NCBI GenBank assembly: GCA_021817065.1
Contig: JAKAWH010000023.1
Coordinates: forward strand, 1-35,251
Direction of reading: 5' to 3'
Length of the DNA stretch: 35,251 nucleotides
Source: Actinomycetes bacterium
GTDB lineage: Bacteria; Actinomycetota; Acidimicrobiia; Acidimicrobiales; JAKAVM01
The notes under the pieces are model-generated. The model had not been told where the DNA came from. It worked only from the letters and a program-made list of their open reading frames with translations, and made no database searches. Shown piece after piece: positions 1-7,223 of the stretch (position 1 is its first letter; every line of letters starts with the position of its first letter). The translations under genes and the position numbers were made by a program.

Positions 1-611
1 GTCGGGTCGCCATGGAGAGCTCTCCCGTAGATGAGGCGCCGGCTCTGCCTCTGTCGGCGGGCCCGTTACGCAGGAACGGCGAGGCGCTCCTTCATCACAT
101 CACGTTTCATCGTGGAGCCGATTCACGTTTGGTTTCATCATGCCACGGGGGTGTATCAACCGGTCCTGGATCCCGTTGGTTGATCTGTGGTGGCGTTGCC
201 CGTCGTGGCGTGCGCGCCGGGATGGGCCTGGGTGGTCAGGCCGTCGCGGCGATTCGTGCGGGTTCGCCCTCAGGCGGTGCATTGGCTCCCGCCAGATCGG
301 CGAGCGTCTTGCGCTGCCGCTTGCGGGTCCTGGGTGGCTTGCCGGCAGCGACCCGGGCGTGTAGGTACCGAGAACCCCGTCCGCCCAGCTCAGGCGATCA
401 TCCGGTACTTGTGGATGAAGCCGCCCAGACGATCGGCTCTTCGTAGCTTGGCGATGTCTACATCGCCAATAGTCAGGGGCGCCACAGCACATGCAACCGG
501 CGAACGCTCACCGAGAGAGCGCTGCGGGCGGTGTGCAAGCATGGATGGCATTTTCGGCGCCCATAGGCGGCGGTCACCCATCGGCGCCGACTTATCGAGA
601 ATAATGAGGCC
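1..611. other. Gene-poor, apparently decayed region
   Basis: No reading frame here has family-like sequence, a convincing start or a good ribosome-binding site. Overlapping frames on both strands look like random GC-rich translations. The only suggestive peptide is on the minus strand at about 390-470, ending in RLGGFIHKYRM before a stop. It vaguely resembles the C-terminal tail of some actinobacterial transposases, but it is too short to call. A strong hairpin lies at 448-469. Confidence 0.5.
448..469. repeat. Perfect 9-bp inverted repeat (hairpin)
   Basis: TTGGCGATG at 448-456 and its exact complement CATCGCCAA at 461-469 flank a 4-base loop. It lies in a region without a gene. It could be a terminator remnant or part of a decayed mobile element end; there is no following T-run. 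Confidence 0.5.
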
Positions 612-935
612 ATGCCCTACGATGATGGCCGGATCGCCTGTGATGACCATTCCGTAGTCATCCGGCGCTACTACGCTTGGGGGTCCGCGAAGACGATTCC
701 CTACGACACGGTGCGCTCAGTCACGAGGCAGCCGCTCAGCGGGCTCACCGGCAAGTGGCGCATCTGGGGCTCTAGTGACTTCGTGCACTGGTGGAACCTC
801 GACCCCGGACGCCCGAAAAAGGAGACGGCGCTCGTAATCAACGTGGGCAAGAGAATCCTCCCGACGATCACCCCGGACGACCCAGACGCGGTCGAGCGTA
901 TCCTGGCGGAGCACGGAGTCAGTACGAGCCAATGA
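612..935 (+). CDS. Small conserved hypothetical protein, PH-like fold suspected
   Basis: A 107-residue soluble protein with no signal peptide or membrane segment. It starts at ATG preceded by GAGG a few bases upstream. The composition is protein-like: an N-terminal beta-rich stretch (VVIRRYY, then KTIPYDTVRSV), a central block LTGKWRIWGSSDFVHWWNLD, then GRPKKETALVI, and a C-terminal ITPDDPDAVERIL helix. The pattern of alternating strands and one terminal helix, and the phrase 'IPYDxVRSV', resemble small bacterial PH-domain-like proteins seen in many actinobacteria, which have no assigned reaction. It stands alone between decayed DNA and an IS3 remnant, so context gives no function. The family-level call comes from pattern memory, not a search. 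Confidence 0.65.
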   Translation: MPYDDGRIACDDHSVVIRRYYAWGSAKTIPYDTVRSVTRQPLSGLTGKWRIWGSSDFVHWWNLDPGRPKKETALVINVGKRILPTITPDDPDAVERILAEHGVSTSQ

Positions 936-1287
936 CCTCGCGTCGCAGCCGCATACGGCAACCGGCCTTCTCACAAACGAGGGATTTACAGGGCTCCTGA
1001 TATGAGGCACTGAGATTCAGTTGAAATGGGGTGCTGACCAGGGGAAATGATTCCTGAGGATCCACCACTTCTGGCCATGGATATGATGGAAAGGGCGTCG
1101 CGCGATAACTACGCGAGCACAACATCTTGTGCTCTACCCTGGAGGGCATGGAGCGATAGGAGGTCGACGTTGGACCACCCCGAGCCGGCCAGCACTACCC
1201 GAGGGACTTGGCCCAGTTCATCATGTGGTTGCTTGGTTGCCGTAGGCACGAACTACCTCCTAATCGAGGTGTCCGGCCAACGGGGGG
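936..1287. other. Intergenic region before the IS remnant
   Basis: No supported gene. Frames crossing it do not give an IS3 OrfA N-terminus, so the left end of the IS element and the first part of OrfA appear to be lost. It contains a perfect 8-bp hairpin, GAGCACAA (1115-1122) / TTGTGCTC (1127-1134), with a 4-base loop. Confidence 0.45.
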
Positions 1288-1485
1288 ATGCTCAGAATTG
1301 AACCCGTCCGCAAATGGGTCGAGCAGGCGGACATTGACGATGGGATCGCCCCAGGGACGACCTCCGAGCAGGCTGCCCGCATCAAGGAGCTTGAACAGGA
1401 AAACCGGGAGCTGGCACGCGCGAATGAGATCCTACGGCGGGCGTCGGCTTTCTTCGCGGCGGAGCTCGACCGCCCACACAGGTGA
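1288..1485 (+). pseudogene. IS3 OrfA remnant (N-terminally truncated)
   Basis: The 65 residues match the second half of an IS3-type OrfA: RKWVEQADIDDG is the end of the helix-turn-helix, then a leucine-zipper-like segment IKELEQENRELARANEILRR, and the family's typical end FFAAELDRPHR. About 35-40 N-terminal residues, including most of the DNA-binding domain, are absent; the upstream frame is closed by a stop at 1261. The ATG at 1288 is probably an internal methionine, not the original start. It overlaps OrfB by four bases. Confidence 0.75.
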
Positions 1486-2400
1486 TCGTCGATTTCATCG
1501 AGGCGAACCGGACCGAGTTCGGTGTCGAGCCCATCTGCAATGCACTCAAGATGGCTCCGAGCACGTATTACACAGCCAAGGACCGAGAGGTGAATCCCTC
1601 GGCTCGCGCGCTTCACGACGCAGTCATGATGAACGTCCTCATGGCCCTGTGGATCGCCAACAAGAAGGTCTACGGTGCCCACAAACTCTGGAAGGCAGCG
1701 GATGCGAGCCGGCCATGAGATCGGCCGGGACCAGGTGGTGCGCCTCATGAAAGCCCTCGAAATCAAGGGCTTTTCGAGACGTTGGAAGAAGGTCGCCACT
1801 ACGATCTCGGACCCCGATGCCGAGCGTGCTGCCGATCTCGTGAAGCGGAACTTCAGAGCTGATCGCCCCAATGCACTGTGGGTCACCGATCTGACGTACG
1901 TGCCGACGCGATCGGGCATGGCCCATGTTTGTTTCATCGTCGACGCGTTCTCCCGCATGATCGTCGGCTGGCAGGTGGCATCGAATATGAAGACCGAGAT
2001 GGTACTGGAAGCCCTGGAGATGGCGAGGGTCAAGCGCGGAGCCAGACGACTTGCTGGACTCGTGACACATTCCGATGCGAGGTCTAAATTCACCTCGGTG
2101 CGCTTCACCGAGCGGCTGGAGGAGATCGGCGCGGTTCCCTCGATCGGGACGGTGACCGATTCGTTCGACAACGCCCTGGCCGAAACGACAAATGGCCTCT
2201 ACAAAGCCGAATGCGTCTACGGACCCGACGCTACCGGCTGGGACGACGTCGACCATCTGGAGCTCGCTACACTCACCTCGGTGGAGTGGTTCAACGCCGA
2301 CCGGCTCCACGGCCACTGCGGCGACATCCCTCCAGCGGAGTTCGAGGATGCGTTCTATGCTGCCCATGAGGCCGACCGAATCCCGGTTGGAATCCAATAA
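1482..2400 (+). pseudogene. IS3 OrfB transposase (DDE) with a frameshift
   Basis: The reading frame opens with GTG at 1482 (IVDFIEANRTEFGVEPIC) and runs to a stop at 1718. The homologous sequence resumes one frame over at about 1705 (RAGHEIGRDQVVRLMKALEI) and runs to TAA at 2400. This equals one inserted base or two deleted bases near 1698-1706. The DDE core is otherwise recognisable: first Asp in WVTDLTYV, second Asp in THSDARSKFTS (normally HSDRGSQYTS, so also drifted), and Glu in DNALAETTNGLYKAE. The C-terminal VEWFNADRLHG is standard for the family. If frameshifting does not rescue it, no active transposase is made. Confidence 0.8.
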
Positions 2401-2431
2401 ATCGAGCCTCCATGGAGCCCAGGGCGGTTCA
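2401..2431. repeat. IS3 right inverted repeat (IRR)
   Basis: The end sequence ...CCCAGGGCGGTTCA reads TGAACCGCCCTGGG on the other strand, the standard IS3-family terminus. It begins directly after the OrfB stop. No left partner is visible, so target duplications cannot be assessed. Confidence 0.7.
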
Positions 2432-2600
2432 CACCAGCCGCGACGGAGATCCTGGTGGATTTCCGGCTTGGGGGCAGCAAGTGTGCCACACCGCAAGAGC
2501 GGGCCCTACTTGGTGACGGCTGGTCCGGTCGTCCGAGAGAAGAGTCCCTGGCATGCAAACAGGCAGGTCCTACCAGCCAGGGTCACACAACTGGTTTTTT

Positions 2601-2616
2601 AGGGACTTTAGTCCCT
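2601..2616. promoter_or_regulatory. Perfect DosR/DevR box
   Basis: AGGGACT TT AGTCCCT is a perfect 16-base palindrome. Its core, GGGACTTTAGTCCC, matches the DosR consensus GGGACTWWAGTCCC at all 14 positions. It is centred 133 bases upstream of the di-iron protein start. A -10-like TACGGT lies at 2640-2645, about 31 bases downstream of the box centre, placing the box near -43 if transcription starts around 2652. It is the strongest of the boxes in the window. Confidence 0.85.
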
Positions 2617-2741
2617 AGGCAGCGAAATCACCCTCGCCCTACGGTCGCCTTTGAAAAGAGAATGCGTTTCAATTCTGCGGGCTAGGCGATCGACGCCCCG
2701 CTCGCAACGACCCGATACAACCGAGCGCCAGGAGACCGGCA

Positions 2742-3842
2742 GTGACCACGACGACCGTCGACATTGGGTATCTCGAACGAGCCAAGCAGGGGAAGTTCGA
2801 CCTCGATTGGTTGAACAATTCCCATGCCGAGTGGGGCGTCCGTGCGACTCCCAGCAAGGTGGGGCTGACCCTCCGCGACATTGCGATCGGGAGCTACGGT
2901 GAGGTTCCCGAACACGCTCCCCGACGCACCATGGCGCCCCGTGGCTGCGACATCGACGCGGAAGTGCCTGACATCGGCTACACGCTCAATGACAAGGTCG
3001 ATGTGTGGTCCGACAACGTGATGGAGCTGTACGAGGAGGCGGTCAGCCGCCAATGGAGCGCTACGCGCGACATCGCCTGGTCGGAGCTCCCCCAGCTCGA
3101 CGACGATCTCGAACACGCGATGTGCCAGTTCGCAACCCTCCTCTCGGAGATCGAGATGCTCGCCGCTGATTTCCCAGCGAAATGGCTCTGGCGCATCAAC
3201 CATGACTTCATCGAAGCGAAGATGTTCCTGTGTACCCAGATCATGGACGAGGCCCGGCACAGCGAGGTCTTCCGCAAAAGGGCACTCGCCGGTGGAGGCG
3301 GACTCGGCAAGGCGATCCCGGTCGTGGAGACCTTCCTAAAGGTGGTCCTCGACGCTCAGAACTACGACGAGGGGTCCGCTCTCATGCACCTACTCGCGGA
3401 GGGACTGGTGCTCTCGGTATTCCGGGCAGGAGAGCTGCTCGCTCCCTCGCCGGTGGAGAAGCGAATATTCCGTCTCTGCATGCAGGACGAGGCTCGCCAC
3501 GTCGCCTACGGGACCATGCACCTGCGCTACCGCTTGGAGCGCGATCCGTCGATTGCCCATGACTTCCACGCCTACCTCGACCGCGGCGAGGAAGTGATCT
3601 CGGCACTTTTCACCACTCCTGAAGTGGTAGAGCCTGCGGCGATCCTCGCTGCCGGCGGCTTGAAGCAAGCCGAGGAAATGGGCCTGGCAGCCTCCGACAT
3701 CCTGCGTACTCGTGTAATCGAGGAGTACCTGCAACGCTGTGACAGGGCCGGTCTCTCACGCCGTGGTCGCATGAAGCTTCCCGCTGAGATACTCGAAGGC
3801 ACCGACGGCGGTGCCAGCTACCAGAGCGAGAGCGTTGCATGA
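2742..3842 (+). CDS. Di-iron ferritin-like superfamily protein (R2/AurF-like oxidase fold)
   Basis: A 366-residue protein starting with GTG, seven bases after AGGAG. The core is a ferritin-like four-helix bundle with a complete di-iron ligand set: a Glu in SEIEML (about 136-138), E170xxH173 in MDEARH, E220 in LLAEGL, and E250xxH253 in QDEARHVAYG. Two DEARH motifs are typical of O2-activating di-iron proteins (ribonucleotide reductase R2-like, R2lox, AurF-like), as opposed to storage ferritins. The substrate is unknown. It is the first gene of an operon with an SCP2-like protein (4-base ATGA overlap) and a ferredoxin, and it sits under a perfect DosR box. A di-iron oxygenase, desaturase or peroxidase fed by that ferredoxin is the natural inference. 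I do not recognise the exact subfamily. Confidence 0.8.
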   Translation: MTTTTVDIGYLERAKQGKFDLDWLNNSHAEWGVRATPSKVGLTLRDIAIGSYGEVPEHAPRRTMAPRGCDIDAEVPDIGYTLNDKVDVWSDNVMELYEEAVSRQWSATRDIAWSELPQLDDDLEHAMCQFATLLSEIEMLAADFPAKWLWRINHDFIEAKMFLCTQIMDEARHSEVFRKRALAGGGGLGKAIPVVETFLKVVLDAQNYDEGSALMHLLAEGLVLSVFRAGELLAPSPVEKRIFRLCMQDEARHVAYGTMHLRYRLERDPSIAHDFHAYLDRGEEVISALFTTPEVVEPAAILAAGGLKQAEEMGLAASDILRTRVIEEYLQRCDRAGLSRRGRMKLPAEILEGTDGGASYQSESVA

Positions 3843-4303
3843 TGGTCGACCCCACTCTCTCCGCCACTTTCCCCTCCGAGCAATGGTTCGAGTTCCTCGC
3901 CGCCCATGCGAGCGAAGAGCCCGAGGTGTACCAGGCTCTCGGCTTCGCCAATTTCCGGCTGGCCGTCGAGATCGTCCCCGACTCGGGAGGGCCTGCCACA
4001 ACGTATGGAATCGTGTTCGACGGATACGACGTGACCTCGAACGGCGAGCTTTCTGATCCCGCAGGGTTCGCTCCTGACGCCACCATCAGTGGTCCTCTCT
4101 CGGCATGGACCGAGATGGTCGACAACATCGCATCCCATGGTGGTGCCGACAACGCGCACTCCCTGAATGCCCTGTCGATAGCAGACACCCCCCTCCAAGT
4201 GACCGCCAATGACCCACTCGGCAAGGACCGCTTCTTCCGGTACGCCGAGACGCTGCAAACACTCTTCGACGCAACGGCACGCCGGGTTCCCGTCGACGCC
4301 TGA
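3839..4303 (+). CDS. SCP2 sterol-carrier-like small protein
   Basis: A 154-residue protein whose ATG overlaps the stop of the di-iron gene (ATGA), indicating translational coupling. An N-terminal alpha-helical part (WFEFLAAHASEEPEVYQAL) is followed by a beta-rich half: RLAVEIV, TTYGIVFDGYDVTS, DATISGPLSAWTEMVDNI, then a C-terminal helix with FFRYAETLQTLFDA. The pattern 'GxxFDGY...ADATISGPLSAWxEM' resembles SCP2-type lipid/sterol-binding domains. In the operon it could present or shield a hydrophobic substrate for the di-iron enzyme. That role is inference; the fold assignment is moderately supported and no catalytic motif is visible. Confidence 0.6.
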   Translation: MMVDPTLSATFPSEQWFEFLAAHASEEPEVYQALGFANFRLAVEIVPDSGGPATTYGIVFDGYDVTSNGELSDPAGFAPDATISGPLSAWTEMVDNIASHGGADNAHSLNALSIADTPLQVTANDPLGKDRFFRYAETLQTLFDATARRVPVDA

Positions 4304-4405
4304 GGACGGCAATGACTTTCCGGGAGGTTGCAGCTGTTCGGGCAAACCGGAGGAACTGGTGACTTCTCTCAAGGCCAGAGCCGCCAGTCATCTCGGGGTG
4401 GTTTG

Positions 4406-4804
4406 ATGGCCTACTCCGTCGCCGAGTCGTGCATCGGATGCGGTGCGTGCGAGTTCGCCTGCGAACGCGAGGCCATCTCCCAATTCGATGGGTACCCGGT
4501 CGCCTACCGGGTGGACCCGCTCCTGTGCGACGACTGCGGTGACTGCGTCCGCGTGTGCCCGGTCGATGCTCTGGCGCCCGATCCTGCCTGGGCCACCTGC
4601 CACGGACGAGGATGCCCGCTCTCGTCGAGTCGCTACCAGGGATGGGAATGCAGTGTTGGACAGGAGCGCTGCCCCACCTGTGGCTCCATGATGTGGCGCC
4701 CGCCGAACGGCGACTGGTCGTGCAGCAGGTGCCGTCTCGGCGAAGAAGGTCGCGGTGCATCCTGCCCGAAGGTGCGCAAGTCCGAACTTCTCGAAAGCGG
4801 CTGA
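4406..4804 (+). CDS. Dicluster [4Fe-4S] ferredoxin with zinc-ribbon/rubredoxin-like tail
   Basis: A 132-residue protein beginning [19 protein letters not shown]. The first cluster motif is CxxCxxCxxxC ([11 protein letters not shown]) and the second is [12 protein letters not shown], giving a typical 8-iron ferredoxin in residues 1-52. The C-terminal 80 residues add more cysteines: CHGRGCP, then CPTC and CSRC about 15 residues apart, which looks like a zinc ribbon or rubredoxin-like knuckle. I chose the ATG at 4406 because the earlier in-frame TTG at 4328 gives a non-conserved leader. It is the third gene of the DosR-box operon, about 100 bases after the SCP2-like gene, and is the likely electron donor to the di-iron protein. 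Confidence 0.85.
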   Translation: MAYSVAESCIGCGACEFACEREAISQFDGYPVAYRVDPLLCDDCGDCVRVCPVDALAPDPAWATCHGRGCPLSSSRYQGWECSVGQERCPTCGSMMWRPPNGDWSCSRCRLGEEGRGASCPKVRKSELLESG

Positions 4805-4856
4805 GGGAAGGCGCACCGCCCAGGATCTCCCGGAATGAAGCGGGTCCGCCCCCGGA

Positions 4857-5507
4857 TCAGAGTTTGCCGAGGCCGCCCTTCAGGGATTGCTGTAGCCTCT
4901 CCTGGATAAGCGTGGTGGTGAGGTCGGCGCGAGTCCGCTCGACGACCGCACGGAGAGCGTCGACAGAGCGCCGCAATCCGCCCGTTATCGCGTCCGGGTA
5001 ATCGACTGTCGCAAGCATGTCGCAGGTGGTCTCCATCGCCGAGAAAAGTCGCTCGGTTCCATCCAACTCACCGTCACGCAGCCGGTCGAGCACGAATCTC
5101 CGCACCTCGGATGCAGCCTCGGCCAGCCCATTGAGCCAGGCGGGCAGCCGCACCCCGACCGCGTCCCAGCCGGGAAGCGGTTCTCCCTCCACCAGAGCGG
5201 CACACAGGTGCGCCTCGGCCACCTCCTTCTCCGCATCGTGCAGGAACCCAGCGGCGGAAACCTCCGGAAACGGGCGGAGGGCCTCCTGAGCAACTTCCAG
5301 CTCGCGCCGGGCCTCGGCTATCCGCTCCTCCCAGCGATCGTGATGGCGCAGGTGCACCGCTCGTATCGCAAGCCCGGATGCGCGTATCGCTCGGCGACAT
5401 GCCGGAAGGGCGACCTCGCGCGCGTGATGGACTTCATCGAGTTGGGCGCGCACCGCACTGCTGAGCCCCTCGAATAGATCATCGTCACCGCCATGTTCGG
5501 AGGTCAC
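4857..5507 (-). CDS. Translin-like (COG2178-type) helical RNA/DNA-binding protein
   Basis: A 216-residue, almost wholly helical protein. The segments LDEVHHAREVALPACRRAIRAS, AIRAVH, AEARRELEVAQEALRPFP, AGFLHDAEKEVAEAHLCAALVEGEPLPG, LPAWLNGLAEAASEVRRFVLD and DYPDAITGGLRRSVDALRAVVERTRADLT follow the prokaryotic translin-like pattern in order, including the conserved AxFxHDAEKExAEA and GLxEAxxExRR blocks. Known translins bind or cleave single-stranded nucleic acid; the bacterial members are poorly studied. It starts at GTG, 19 bases after the SepX/GlpR gene on the same strand, so the two are probably cotranscribed. The neighbouring ATG at about 5495 is out of frame. Confidence 0.7.
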   Translation of the reverse strand: MTSEHGGDDDLFEGLSSAVRAQLDEVHHAREVALPACRRAIRASGLAIRAVHLRHHDRWEERIAEARRELEVAQEALRPFPEVSAAGFLHDAEKEVAEAHLCAALVEGEPLPGWDAVGVRLPAWLNGLAEAASEVRRFVLDRLRDGELDGTERLFSAMETTCDMLATVDYPDAITGGLRRSVDALRAVVERTRADLTTTLIQERLQQSLKGGLGKL

Positions 5508-5526
5508 AGAAGAAAGCAGCGAATGT

Positions 5527-6243
5527 CTACGCGCCGCCGGCGGCGCTGATCACCACGACAGAGTCCTCGTCCTCGCCAAGGTAGGAAGGGCCATCCGAAC
5601 CCACCATCACATAACGGGACGCGCGCATGGCGCGCGGGTTTCGAATCGCGGGAAGAACTCGTACCTTCTCGCGCCGTTCCACCGCGTTGATCTCGAAGCG
5701 CACCAAAAGAGCCATGTAGGCGACCAGCGCTGCACCCGCTACCACAGCTATCAGCCAAAGAGGTCTGAGGGCGGGGACCGCGCCGAGCGCCAGACACGAT
5801 GCGATTGAGATGGTGAGAGCTCGAATCGTGTCACGGCGTCTCTTGCGAGCGCCTTGGCGAGCGAAGGACCGCATCGGCGCGGTAGCCCTAGGTGGTGGCT
5901 GCATGAGAGCCGCAGGAACTGCGGGGTATGTGGGTCGGTAAAGATCACTCGGAGCGGGAGCGGTGAAGGGGCTCGGATCCGTTCCGGTTCTGAGGACACG
6001 CACCACCGGAACGCTACGAGCCGGCGGGGGAAGGGGCCCCACCGCCGATGTTGCGGGATATTCCTCGTCGAGCACATGAGCTGGGGTAACCAGTCCGGGA
6101 TGTGTCCGATGGAGAACGTTCAGGTGGCTGTGAAACTCGCCGATCGAGTCGCCAACCCGTCCCTCGGTCCACCGCCGGTAAAGCGACGGACCCAGGACGA
6201 TCGCCCACAGGACAATCAGGAAAAGGATTACCACTACGGTCAA
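5527..6243 (-). CDS. sepX: SepX/GlpR-like actinobacterial divisome membrane protein
   Basis: A 238-residue protein with an N-terminal transmembrane helix (VVVILFLIVLWAIVLG) followed by PSLYRRWTEG and EFHSHLNVL, the arrangement seen in GlpR/SepX. A proline-rich linker (about 60-130) leads to two adjacent hydrophobic segments (ALTISIASCLALGAV; LWLIAVVAGAALVAYMALLV) and a basic soluble tail. The start is TTG with AAGGAG three bases upstream. In actinobacteria this gene sits beside galU and molybdenum-cofactor genes, as here (moaC, galU), which supports the call. Known members localise to the septum and help membrane/division architecture. The symbol rests on architecture plus synteny. Confidence 0.7.
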   Translation of the reverse strand: MTVVVILFLIVLWAIVLGPSLYRRWTEGRVGDSIGEFHSHLNVLHRTHPGLVTPAHVLDEEYPATSAVGPLPPPARSVPVVRVLRTGTDPSPFTAPAPSDLYRPTYPAVPAALMQPPPRATAPMRSFARQGARKRRRDTIRALTISIASCLALGAVPALRPLWLIAVVAGAALVAYMALLVRFEINAVERREKVRVLPAIRNPRAMRASRYVMVGSDGPSYLGEDEDSVVVISAAGGA

Positions 6244-6576
6244 ATGCTCCTTAGCCTGCTTTCTTGCTTGAGGACCTTAACGCGCGGTAGGTCGAAAGTG
6301 GTGGATGGTCGCGCCATTGCGTGAACACTCGATGAAATACCGAGCTTCGTCCCACGTCGATCTTGTACGCCAGGACACGTAGGTGGCGGCACGATGACGG
6401 GGAGCTAGGTCCTTTGTACTACGCGGACCCTCTCCAATGCCAGTGGAATACCCGTGGAATTCTTCGGGAAAAGTACGATGCGCGTTGTGGACCGCTGTAA
6501 GCGCGGGATTGCACCGGTGGGGTGACCGTCGGACTGCACCCAGATGGTCCTGCGCAAGTGGCCGGCGAAAAGATCC
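6244..6576. other. Intergenic region between moaC and sepX/glpR
   Basis: 333 bases with no supported gene. The frames across it are low-complexity and lack family-like sequence. It should carry the promoter for the minus-strand sepX/translin pair, but I see no clear -35/-10 pair, RNA structure or operator. Confidence 0.5.
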
Positions 6577-7092
6577 TTAGAGGTCGAACGACCGGGACAT
6601 CGCGTTGGCCTGGCTCCTGCGCCAGGTTCCCGAGGATCCGCCGGTCTTCTCCCACAGTGCCAGATCCCCGATGGTCATCGAACGGTCGATCGACTTACAC
6701 ATGTCGTAGATGGTGAGTGCAGCAACTGCACAGGCGGTCAGCGCTTCCATCTCCACGCCGGTCCGGTCGACCGTTTCCACTTGGGCCTCCACGTCGACGT
6801 GGTCGTCGCCGATAGTAAAGTTGACGTACACCGATCCGACCAGCAGCGGGTGGCAGAGCGGCAGCAGGTCAGCGGTCCTCTTGGCCGCCTGAATTCCGGC
6901 GATCCTCGCCACACCTAGCACGTCGCCCTTGGTGATCGCATTCGAGGCGACCTTGGCAGTGGTAGCCGGCTCCATGGACACCCGGCACCGGGCGAGAGCA
7001 CGCCGATGTGTCGCCTCCTTGGGGGTGACGTCGACCATTCTCGCTCGACCCAGGGGGTCGAGATGGGTCAAGCCTCCGCGGACGTCGGTCAT
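6577..7092 (-). CDS. moaC: Cyclic pyranopterin monophosphate synthase MoaC
   Basis: A 171-residue protein. MoaC catalyses the second step of molybdenum-cofactor biosynthesis, forming cyclic pyranopterin monophosphate from the cyclic GTP intermediate made by MoaA. Family blocks are in order: LTHLDPLGRARMVDVTPKEATHRRA, GDVLGVARIAGIQAAKRTADLLPLCHPL (substrate-binding, with the LCHP loop), VEAQVETVDRTGVEMEALTA and YDMCKSIDRSM. Length is normal, with about 15 extra residues at the C-terminus. The start is ATG at 7092. It lies between galU and sepX/glpR on the same strand, the common actinobacterial arrangement. No moaA, moaD or moaE is in the window. Confidence 0.97.
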   Translation of the reverse strand: MTDVRGGLTHLDPLGRARMVDVTPKEATHRRALARCRVSMEPATTAKVASNAITKGDVLGVARIAGIQAAKRTADLLPLCHPLLVGSVYVNFTIGDDHVDVEAQVETVDRTGVEMEALTACAVAALTIYDMCKSIDRSMTIGDLALWEKTGGSSGTWRRSQANAMSRSFDL

Positions 7093-7223
7093 GGGAGCAG
7101 AGTCTAGCCCTCAGCTCCCACGGAACGCCTGGAAGGTCGCGGGACAGGACCCCCGAAGTGGAAGGCGGCATCCCTGAAAGCTCGAGAGCGGGATCGGGCA
7201 GGCGAGCGTAGAGCTGCAACCGG

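Larger units (their letters stand above)
1288..2431 (+). mobile_element. IS3-family insertion sequence remnant, left end missing
   Basis: The element keeps the C-terminal two thirds of OrfA, an OrfB in the -1 frame relative to OrfA with a GTGA overlap (the usual IS3 arrangement), and a right inverted repeat ending ...GGGCGGTTCA at 2431. The complement reads TGAACCGCCC, typical of IS3-family termini. No matching left inverted repeat is visible upstream, OrfA starts abruptly inside its helix-turn-helix region, and OrfB has a frameshift near 1700. The element is therefore almost certainly immobile. Confidence 0.8.

Noticed and set aside
390-470. Minus-strand peptide ending RLGGFIHKYRM as a transposase tail
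   Set aside because: Only about 25 residues look family-like and I cannot place the family; no inverted repeats or other pieces nearby.
12-650. Several overlapping open frames of 60-156 codons on both strands
   Set aside because: Arg/Pro/Gly-rich random-looking translations, no ribosome-binding site and mutual overlap; typical of GC-rich non-coding DNA.
2655-2692. GCGTTTCAATTC as a CRISPR-like repeat unit
   Set aside because: Occurs once; no repeated units at regular spacing and no cas genes.
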